15,391 bases of DNA from an uncultured Oxalobacteraceae bacterium (GTDB lineage: Bacteria; Pseudomonadota; Gammaproteobacteria; Burkholderiales; Burkholderiaceae). The translations under genes and the position numbers were made by a program. Location: positions 1-15,391 of the forward strand of contig CAMLIL010000118.1 in NCBI GenBank assembly GCA_946480015.1. Direction: 5' to 3'. A model generated the notes under the pieces. It was given only the letters and a program-made list of their open reading frames with translations, searched no databases and was not told the DNA's origin. Shown piece after piece: positions 8,305 through 15,391 of this stretch. Numbering within the stretch: the stretch's first letter is position 1; each line of letters opens with the position of its first letter.

Positions 8305-8321
8305 CCATTGCGACCGACCCC

Positions 8322-9620
8322 ATGACCCACCTACCGACCACATTGCCAGAGTGGCTAGCGCTGCTGGAATCGCGCCATGCCGAAGCCCACATCAACATGG
8401 GGCTGGACCGGGTCCGCCAGGTCAAGGAACGCATGGGCCTGCAGTTCGGCTGCCCGGTCATCATGGTGGCCGGCACCAACGGCAAGGGCTCGACCTGCGC
8501 CATGCTCGAATCGATCCTGCTGCACGCGGGCTACAAGGTCGGCCTGTACATCAAGCCGCACTTTCTCGACTTCAACGAGCGCGCCCGCGTCAACGGCCAG
8601 CTGGCCAGCGATGACGCGCTGATCGCCAGCTTCAACTTTGTCGAAGCGCAGCGCGGCGTGGTCGACCTGACCTATTTCGAATTCACCTCCCTGGCCATCA
8701 TGCATTTGCTGGCCGGCGCCGGGCTGGACGTGGTGATCCTCGAAGTCGGCCTGGGCGGCCGCCTGGACGCGGTCAATGTGGTCGATGCCGACGTGGCCAT
8801 CGTGACCTCGGTCGATATCGACCATACCGACTACCTGGGCAGCACGCGCGAAGAAATCGGCTTCGAGAAGGCTGGCATCTTCCGGCCGGGCAAAGCGGCG
8901 ATCTGCAGCGACCCGGTGCCGCCGGCCGCGCTGGTCCGCCACGCCGAAAGCATCGGTGCCGACCTGTGGCTGATCGGACGCGATTTCAACTATGCGGGCG
9001 ACAAGCAGCAGTGGAATTACGGCGGACGCGGCCAGCGCCGCAACGCGCTGGCCTATCCGAGCCTGCGCGGCGCCAATCAATTGCTCAACGCCTCGGCCGC
9101 GCTGGCGGCGCTGGAAGTGCTCAAGCTGGAGTTGCCGGTGGGCGCGCAGGAAGTGCGCACTGGTTTGGTGACGGTCGAATTGCCGGGCCGCTTCCAGGTC
9201 TTGCCGGGCCGCCCGACGGTGGTGCTGGACGTGGCGCACAACCCGCATGCGGCGGCGGCACTGGCGCAAAACCTGGGCAATATGGGCTTTCACCGCTACA
9301 CCTACGCCGTGTTCGGCATCATGGAAGACAAGGATATCGGCGGCGTGATCGCGCCGATGGCCGAACACATCGACCACTGGTGCGTGGCCGACCTGCCGTC
9401 GCCCCGTTCGGCCGACAGTGCCGACCTGTGCGCGCGCCTGGAAGCCTTGCCCCTGGGCCAGTCCAAGCCGGAGGAACGCTCCGTGACCGCCTTCGCCGAT
9501 CCGGCTCAGGCGTTTGCAAATGCGATGAGTAGAGCCGGCGAGAATGATAGAATTGTGGTCTTTGGCTCGTTCTACACCGTCGCAGGCGTGATGGCAGCCC
9601 GAAAATCCTCACATCACTGA
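8322..9620 (+). CDS. folC: Folylpolyglutamate synthase / dihydrofolate synthase FolC
   Basis: 432 residues, a Mur-ligase-type ATP-dependent enzyme that adds glutamate to dihydropteroate and/or folates. The P-loop GTNGKGST is at 51-58, followed by FNERARVNG, FEFTSLAI, LEVGLGGRLDAVN (from 140), VDIDHTDYLG and EKAGIFRPG, whose lysine matches the position carbamylated in this family. The C-terminal domain opens around DVAHNPHA (303-310). Whether it has both activities, as in E. coli, cannot be decided from motifs alone. The ATG lacks a Shine-Dalgarno sequence, but homology begins within about 10 residues of it. Near the 3' end (about 9511-9570) codons change to AGT, AGA, AAT, GAT, AGA and ATT, an AT-rich patch that contains a promoter-like motif. 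dedD follows after 10 bases. Confidence 0.95.
   Translation: MTHLPTTLPEWLALLESRHAEAHINMGLDRVRQVKERMGLQFGCPVIMVAGTNGKGSTCAMLESILLHAGYKVGLYIKPHFLDFNERARVNGQLASDDALIASFNFVEAQRGVVDLTYFEFTSLAIMHLLAGAGLDVVILEVGLGGRLDAVNVVDADVAIVTSVDIDHTDYLGSTREEIGFEKAGIFRPGKAAICSDPVPPAALVRHAESIGADLWLIGRDFNYAGDKQQWNYGGRGQRRNALAYPSLRGANQLLNASAALAALEVLKLELPVGAQEVRTGLVTVELPGRFQVLPGRPTVVLDVAHNPHAAAALAQNLGNMGFHRYTYAVFGIMEDKDIGGVIAPMAEHIDHWCVADLPSPRSADSADLCARLEALPLGQSKPEERSVTAFADPAQAFANAMSRAGENDRIVVFGSFYTVAGVMAARKSSHH
9525..9553 (+). promoter_or_regulatory. Candidate promoter at the 3' end of folC
   Basis: The extended -10 motif TGATAGAAT (9545-9553) differs from TGnTATAAT by one base. The -35 at 17-base spacing (ATGAGT, 9525-9530) is poor, as is common with extended -10 promoters. 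It lies 78 bases before the SPOR-protein start, inside a rare-codon patch of folC. Pattern match only. Confidence 0.3.
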
Positions 9621-9630
9621 AGAAAAACGC

Positions 9631-10536
9631 ATGGGCTTGTTCTCGTTCTCAAGTAAAAACAAGCAAGAAAGTACTGAAGACGGCGCCTACGTGGCACGCG
9701 ACGATGAGAATGCCCTCGCGCGTTCCAAGCGCGCCTCGACCGCGGGCGAACCGGCTGCACGCCGCGGCCGCCAGGCCAAGGAAGGCAACGGCGGCGACCC
9801 CGTATTGCCCGAGAAAAAACGCGCGCGCCGCCGCCTGGTCGGCGCCGTTGCGCTGGCGCTTGCCGTCGCCGTCGGCTTGCCGATGATCCTCGACTCCGAG
9901 CCCAAGCCGCTGGCGACCGACATCGATATCCAGATTCCCAACAAGGACAAGGTCGCGCCCCAGCCCTTGCCGCGCGCGGTCGCGGCGGCCGACGCGCTCG
10001 ATGCCAAGGAAGAAATTGTCGAGCCGGCCAAGGTGGCCGCGCCCGAGCCGGCCCGCGTGGCCGAGGTCAAGGCCGAGCCGGTCAAGCCGGAACCGAAGAG
10101 CGCAGCCAGGCCCGAAGCGAAACCGGCCGAGCACAAGCCGGCTGAAGTCAAAGTGGCCGAGAAGGTGGCTGAGAAAGTGGCCGAAAAGCCCGCCAAGCCC
10201 AGGGAAGACAAGCCCGCGGTCAAGGAAGGCAAGCCGAAATCCGAAGCGCCGCCCGATGCCGCGCGCGCCATGGCCATCCTCGAAGGCAAGCCGGCCGCCG
10301 AGCCAGGCACGCAGAAATACGTGGTGCAAGTGGCCGCGCTGGCGAGCCAGGAAAAAGTCGATGAGTTGCAAGCCCGTCTGCGCGAAGCCGGGATTGCCTC
10401 GTTCACGCGCAAGGTGCCGACCCAGTCCGGCGAACGCATCCGGATTCAGGTCGGACCGTTCAGCAAGGATGAAGCGGAAAAGGTACGTGGCAAGCTCGGC
10501 AAGATGGGCTTGGCGGGCATCATGGTAGCCAGCTGA
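9631..10536 (+). CDS. dedD: SPOR-domain cell-division-type protein (DedD-like)
   Basis: 301 residues. A basic cytoplasmic N-terminus (ARRGRQAK, EKKRARRR) leads into one membrane helix at about 69-88. A long Ala/Pro/Lys/Glu-rich periplasmic linker follows, about 95-215, with three VAEK units at 175-186. A C-terminal SPOR domain at 227-301 runs from YVVQVAALASQEKVDEL to RIQVGPFSKDEAEKV. SPOR domains bind denuded glycan strands at the division septum, so a role in septal cell-wall work is likely. The layout and place between folC and cvpA match E. coli DedD, although this protein is longer, mostly in the linker. The symbol is given on position and architecture. Confidence 0.85.
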   Translation: MGLFSFSSKNKQESTEDGAYVARDDENALARSKRASTAGEPAARRGRQAKEGNGGDPVLPEKKRARRRLVGAVALALAVAVGLPMILDSEPKPLATDIDIQIPNKDKVAPQPLPRAVAAADALDAKEEIVEPAKVAAPEPARVAEVKAEPVKPEPKSAARPEAKPAEHKPAEVKVAEKVAEKVAEKPAKPREDKPAVKEGKPKSEAPPDAARAMAILEGKPAAEPGTQKYVVQVAALASQEKVDELQARLREAGIASFTRKVPTQSGERIRIQVGPFSKDEAEKVRGKLGKMGLAGIMVAS

Positions 10537-10549
10537 CGGCGGGCTGCGC

Positions 10550-11038
10550 GTGACGATATTCGATTATTTGGTACTGTTCGTATTGATCGCCTCAGTTGTC
10601 ATCAGTACACTGCGCGGCCTCGTGAAGGAAATCCTGTCGCTGCTGAGCTGGATCGTCGCCTTCGTGCTGGCCAATGCCTATGGCGCCACCCTGGCGCCCA
10701 TGTTGCCGGCCATGATACCCGGCGAGGCGGTGCGGCTGATGGTGGCCTTCGTGGCCATTTTCATCGGCGCACGCCTGCTGATGGGCTTGTTGAGCATGGC
10801 GCTGGACGCCCTCATCAAGGCCAGCGGCCTGAGCCTGGCGGACCGCGGCCTGGGTGGCCTGTTCGGCCTGGCTCGCGGCCTGGTGATCGTGTTGGCCGGT
10901 GTCATCTTGGCGGGGATGACCGATTTGCCGAAACAGGAATTCTGGCGCGCGGCGCTGCTTAGCCCGATGTGCGAATCGGGGGCGCGCACCGTCAAACCCT
11001 TCCTGCCTGCCGCGCTCGCGCGGCATGTCCAGTTTTAA
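10550..11038 (+). CDS. cvpA: CvpA-family inner-membrane protein
   Basis: 162 residues, the size of CvpA. Four hydrophobic segments are visible at about 4-20, 27-45, 62-85 and 104-123. The family signature STLRGLVKEILSLLSWI lies after the first helix, and GLGGLFGLARG precedes the last. CvpA relatives affect colicin V production, envelope stress and bile tolerance; the molecular function is not settled. The start is GTG at 10550, 13 bases after the SPOR gene stop, without a clear ribosome binding site (GGCGGG is nearby). The gene stands directly before purF, as in E. coli and Pseudomonas. A short GC hairpin lies in its last codons. Confidence 0.9.
   Translation: MTIFDYLVLFVLIASVVISTLRGLVKEILSLLSWIVAFVLANAYGATLAPMLPAMIPGEAVRLMVAFVAIFIGARLLMGLLSMALDALIKASGLSLADRGLGGLFGLARGLVIVLAGVILAGMTDLPKQEFWRAALLSPMCESGARTVKPFLPAALARHVQF
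11008..11025 (+). other. Hairpin at the cvpA 3' end, upstream of purF
   Basis: TGCCGCG-CTCG-CGCGGCA is a perfect 7 bp stem with a four-base loop inside the final cvpA codons. A T-rich stretch begins only 7 bases later (11033 onward, then TTTATATTTTTT at 11041-11052). The distance argues against a normal terminator, but it might weaken read-through into purF. Confidence 0.35.
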
Positions 11039-11083
11039 GTTTTATATTTTTTAATTTGCAGTAGCAGTTTTTAGGAGCGCACC

Positions 11084-12604
<1,521 letters not shown>

Positions 12605-12612
12605 GACAGCGC

Positions 12613-13851
12613 ATGAGCGAAAGAAAACAGTACGGCTTCACCACCACCATCCTGCATAACGATCGGCAAAAGCCGATCGAGCATGGTTCCCTGCACAAGC
12701 CGGTCCACACCTCGGTGGCGTTCGGCTATGCCGATGCGCGCCAGCTGGCGTCTGTATTTCAGGGCAAGGAACCGGGCTTCCGTTATGGCCGCCAGGGTAA
12801 CCCGACCATTTCCGCGCTCGAAGACAAGATCACGAAAATGGAAGATGGCGTGGCCACGCTGTGCTTTGCCACCGGCATGGGCGCCATCGGCGCGGTGTTC
12901 CAGGCGCTGCTGAAGGCGGGCGACCATGTGGTGTCGTCGGCTTTCCTGTTCGGTAATACCAACAGCCTGTGGCAGACCGTCGCCGGGCAGGGCGTGGGCG
13001 TGGAATTTGTCGACGCCACCGACGTGGCCAACGTGGCCGCGGCCATCAAGCCGGAAACCCGCCTGGTATTCGTGGAAACCATCGCCAATCCGCGTACCCA
13101 GGTGGCCGATCTGGCCCGCATCGGCCAGCTGTGCAAGGAGCGCGGCATTCTGTACGTGGTCGACAACACCATGACCACGCCTTACCTGTTCCGTCCGAAG
13201 GCGGTCGGGGCCGGCCTGGTGATCAATGCGCTGACCAAGTCGATCGGCGGGCACGGCATCGCGCTGGGCGGCAGCCTGACCGACACCGGCTTGTACGACT
13301 GGAGCGCGTTTCCGAACATCGCGGCCAACTACAAGAAAAATCCACCGCTGCAATGGGGCATGGCCCAGCTGCGCGCCAAAGGCTTGCGCGACTTCGGCGC
13401 ATCGCTGGCGCCGGAGGCGGCCCACCACATCGCTGTCGGCGCGGAAACGCTGGCGCTGCGGATGGAGCGTACCTGCGGCAACGCACTGGCGCTGGCGCGG
13501 ATGCTCGAAGCCGACGACCGTGTGGCCGCCGTGCATTATCCCGGCCTGCCGTCGCACCCCCAGCATGCCGTCGCGTCCGAACTGTTCCGTGCCCATGGAT
13601 CGCTGTTCAGCTTCGAGCTCAAGGATGGCATCGATTGCTTCGATTACCTCAATCGGCTCAAGATTGGCATCCCGGCCAGCAACCTGGGCGATACCCGCAC
13701 CCTGGTCATTCCTGTGGCGCACACGATCTTCTTTGAAATGGGGGCCGAGCGGCGCGCCAGCATGGGCATTGCCGAGTCGCTGATCCGCGTGTCGGTGGGG
13801 ATTGAAGACCCGGCCGATTTGCTGGATGATTTCAAATCCGCCTTGCCCTGA
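12613..13851 (+). CDS. PLP-dependent sulfhydrylase / cystathionine gamma-synthase family enzyme
   Basis: 412 residues of the Cys/Met-metabolism PLP family. The PLP lysine is Lys209 in NALTKSIGGHG; Asp184 (VVDNT) should hold the pyridine nitrogen; and FRYGRQGNPT (56-65) supplies the phosphate-contacting Tyr58 and Arg60. The position behind purF is that of metZ (O-succinylhomoserine sulfhydrylase) in Pseudomonas. The protein is a different subgroup, however: canonical enzymes read YSRxxNPT where this reads YGRQGNPT, and the N-terminus (YGFTTTILHNDRQKPIEHGS) differs too. I recall close relatives across Burkholderiales annotated as cystathionine gamma-synthase family protein. The likely role is methionine or cysteine sulfur transfer; substrate and direction cannot be read from the sequence, so no symbol is given. 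It lies 8 bases after purF and 7 bases before the next gene. Confidence 0.88.
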   Translation: MSERKQYGFTTTILHNDRQKPIEHGSLHKPVHTSVAFGYADARQLASVFQGKEPGFRYGRQGNPTISALEDKITKMEDGVATLCFATGMGAIGAVFQALLKAGDHVVSSAFLFGNTNSLWQTVAGQGVGVEFVDATDVANVAAAIKPETRLVFVETIANPRTQVADLARIGQLCKERGILYVVDNTMTTPYLFRPKAVGAGLVINALTKSIGGHGIALGGSLTDTGLYDWSAFPNIAANYKKNPPLQWGMAQLRAKGLRDFGASLAPEAAHHIAVGAETLALRMERTCGNALALARMLEADDRVAAVHYPGLPSHPQHAVASELFRAHGSLFSFELKDGIDCFDYLNRLKIGIPASNLGDTRTLVIPVAHTIFFEMGAERRASMGIAESLIRVSVGIEDPADLLDDFKSALP

Positions 13852-13858
13852 ATCTCCC

Positions 13859-14581
13859 ATGATGAAGAAAACAATTTTTTGCTTGTCCCTGCTGCTGTGC
13901 GGCCTCGCCTCGGCCGACGACCTCGCCGATGCGAACGCGCTGTACGCCAAGAAATCGTACCCGCAAGCCATCACCCTGCTGACCAAGCTGGCCAATGGCG
14001 GAAATACCGACGCGCAGTTTCGCCTGAGCGAGATTTATCTCGACAGTGCCAGCGGCGTGGCCGATCCCGCCAAGGCCGATGCCTGGCTGCGCAAGGCCGC
14101 CGCCAAGGGCAGCAAGGCAGCCCTGGCCGCGATCGAGCGCAGCAAGCAGCGCGAAGCGCGGCGCGCCGACATCGAGTACTGGATGTCCGGCTACGACGGC
14201 CATGAGCTCAAGTCGGGCAAGTACAGCTGTCCGGCGCCGCGCTTTCCGGCAGTGTCGAAGCAGAATGACGAAATCGACGCGGTCAGCGCCCGCATGGCCG
14301 CGTGGGAAGCCTGCTTTAACGCTGCCGCGGTGAATCTGAATGCGGCATCACCGCTGACCCAGCGCATCCCCAAGGACGTGGCCGAGCTCATGACCAAGGA
14401 GGAAATGGACAAGGCCGCCGCCTACCTGGCGGAAGTGCATACGGCCCTGGCTTCCGAGGCCAAGATCGCCTCCAAGCTGGTGCTGGCCGACTTCGCCGTG
14501 TGGCGCGATGCCACCAATGCCTATGTGAGCGAGCACAATCGCATCGTTACTGAAAACAAGAGCAAGCCTGCCAGTGATTAG
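13859..14581 (+). CDS. Exported Sel1/TPR-like protein with unknown C-terminal region
   Basis: 240 residues from the first of two adjacent ATG codons (13859 and 13862). A Sec signal peptide MMKKTIFCLSLLLCGLASA is likely cut before DDL; the residue before Cys14 is Leu, so it is not a good lipobox. Residues 22-94 form about two Sel1/TPR-like helix pairs (DANALYAKKSYPQAITLLTK, then DAQFRLSEIY and ADAWLRKAAAKGSKAALAAI). The remainder, about 100-240, I do not recognise; it has two cysteines (124 and 152) that could form a disulfide in the periplasm. It starts 7 bases after the sulfhydrylase stop without a ribosome binding site. Its TAG shares bases with the stop codon of the opposing GST gene. Probably a periplasmic protein; function unknown. 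Confidence 0.8.
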   Translation: MMKKTIFCLSLLLCGLASADDLADANALYAKKSYPQAITLLTKLANGGNTDAQFRLSEIYLDSASGVADPAKADAWLRKAAAKGSKAALAAIERSKQREARRADIEYWMSGYDGHELKSGKYSCPAPRFPAVSKQNDEIDAVSARMAAWEACFNAAAVNLNAASPLTQRIPKDVAELMTKEEMDKAAAYLAEVHTALASEAKIASKLVLADFAVWRDATNAYVSEHNRIVTENKSKPASD

Positions 14582-15192
14582 GCGTTGATCTGGTAGGGGT
14601 GGCGCCAGCCGGGCAGGGCCGCAATGCGGTCCAGCCAGCCCTGCACGCCCGCCGGCACGCTGATGCTGGCCTGCTCCGGCCAGAACAGGTAACCGCACAG
14701 GGAAATGTCGGCAATGCTGGGCGCGTCGTCCAGCATGAAGGCACGGCCGTCGGCCAGTTCGGCGTCGAGCCGGGCGATATCGGCATTAAAACGCTCGCGC
14801 AGCATCGTTTGGCCATCGGTGGCCGCGCCCGTGCTGGTGAACTTCAGGCCATAGCGCAGGTTCGCCAGTGAAAAACCGAGCCGGTTGGCTTCCCAGAACA
14901 ACCATTCGCGCACTTTTTCCATGCGTTCCGGCGACTCGCCGCCGAACGCCCCGGTGTGCTCCGCCAGGTGCAGCAGGATGGCGTTCGATTGCACGTAAGG
15001 CTTGCCCTCGTGCAGCAGCAACGGCACCTCCCCATACTTTGCCAGCGACCTGAACGGCTCGGGACGCAGCTCGCGCGCCAGCTCCAGATCGATTTCCTGA
15101 TAGTCGTGGGCGATGCCGGCCAGGGCCAGCATCAGGCTGACCTTGTAGCTGTGACCGGATTCGCGGTTGCCGAACAGGGCGAAGTGACTCAT
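14578..15192 (-). CDS. Glutathione S-transferase family protein
   Basis: 204 residues. The N-terminal thioredoxin-fold domain starts FALFGNRESGHSYKVSLML. It has the cis-proline motif EVPLL (Pro57) and the glutathione-binding QSNAIL (68-73, Ser69). The all-helical C-terminal domain has the N-capping motif SIADISL with Asp162. The family conjugates or reduces compounds with glutathione; substrate unknown. The residue acting on the thiol is not certain; Ser12 or a neighbour in RESGHS is the candidate. The gene begins 10 bases after the lexA stop, with GAGGGGG as ribosome binding site, so it is very probably co-transcribed with lexA. Its TAA overlaps the stop of the convergent upstream gene by four bases (14578-14581). 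Confidence 0.9.
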   Translation of the reverse strand: MSHFALFGNRESGHSYKVSLMLALAGIAHDYQEIDLELARELRPEPFRSLAKYGEVPLLLHEGKPYVQSNAILLHLAEHTGAFGGESPERMEKVREWLFWEANRLGFSLANLRYGLKFTSTGAATDGQTMLRERFNADIARLDAELADGRAFMLDDAPSIADISLCGYLFWPEQASISVPAGVQGWLDRIAALPGWRHPYQINA

Positions 15193-15202
15193 GGCCGCCC
15201 CC

Positions 15203-15391
15203 TCAGTGCCAGCTGCGCATCAGTCCGACCGCCAGGCCTTCGAGTGCGAACTCGTCGGTTTCAGGGTCGACCTTGATGATCTTGAAGTCCGGATTTTCGG
15301 GCAGCAGTTCGATCAGCGAGCCGGTCTTGCGGTAGCGCTTGACGGTGACGTCGTCGCCGATGCGGGCCACGACGATCTGGCCGTTCTTGGC
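15203..15391 (-). CDS. lexA: LexA repressor, C-terminal part
   Basis: The last 62 codons and TGA of a gene that enters from the right edge. The peptide reads [20 protein letters not shown], then [10 protein letters not shown] and [12 protein letters not shown], which matches the S24 peptidase domain of LexA. The lysine in VTVKR corresponds to the catalytic Lys156 of the E. coli self-cleavage dyad; the serine lies outside the window. LexA represses the SOS regulon until RecA filaments trigger its cleavage. The helix-turn-helix domain, promoter and SOS boxes are not visible. UmuD-like proteins share this fold, but the LPENPDF and EGLAVGL blocks favour LexA. Confidence 0.92.
   Translation of the reverse strand, partial: AKNGQIVVARIGDDVTVKRYRKTGSLIELLPENPDFKIIKVDPETDEFALEGLAVGLMRSWH

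Noticed and set aside
10153..10190. Repeated VAEK codons in the SPOR gene as a mobile or CRISPR-like repeat
   Set aside because: Short in-frame repeats in a low-complexity linker, with no spacers and no flanking repeat structure.
11026..11083. Separate purF promoter in the AT-rich spacer
   Set aside because: TATATT at 11043-11048 resembles a -10, but the sequence 17 bases upstream (GCGGCA) is not a -35 and there is no extended -10 motif.
13802..13858. In-frame upstream extension of the Sel1-like gene into the sulfhydrylase gene
   Set aside because: The signal peptide starts at the ATG pair at 13859-13864, and the extension would overlap coding sequence of the preceding gene.

Overview
The window is a chromosomal housekeeping segment of a high-GC betaproteobacterium. 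Gene content, gene order and protein similarity recalled from memory point to the Oxalobacteraceae (Massilia, Duganella or Janthinobacterium type). That placement is inference; no search was run. I see no mobile element, CRISPR array, tRNA or rRNA gene, or sign of recent transfer.

Layout, left to right: the last codons of asd and its terminator; a 344-base AT-richer gap with a promoter candidate; then a same-strand run fimV-truA-trpF-trpB-trpA with short gaps or overlaps, closed by a strong intrinsic terminator. A small membrane-protein gene stands alone next. A second run, accD-folC-dedD(SPOR)-cvpA-purF, continues with very short gaps into a PLP-dependent sulfhydrylase/cystathionine gamma-synthase-type gene and a Sel1/TPR-like exported protein. 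On the minus strand, meeting that protein stop codon to stop codon, are a glutathione S-transferase gene and the 3' end of lexA.

The order asd-fimV-truA-trpF-accD-folC-SPOR-cvpA-purF-sulfhydrylase is the one I know from Pseudomonas aeruginosa, and E. coli keeps part of it (truA, accD, folC, dedD, cvpA, purF). Here trpB and trpA sit next to trpF. The genes serve central metabolism (tryptophan, fatty acid, folate, purine and methionine synthesis), tRNA modification and cell-pole or septum functions (FimV, SPOR protein).

I found no new multi-gene system. The points most worth checking are: glutamate instead of the expected catalytic aspartate at TrpA position 60; a GST gene 10 bases behind lexA, hence possibly SOS-linked; a divergent PLP enzyme in the usual metZ slot; two AT-rich, rare-codon patches inside trpF and folC that each carry an extended -10 motif; a strong hairpin between accD and folC; and an exported Sel1-like protein with an unrecognised C-terminal region.
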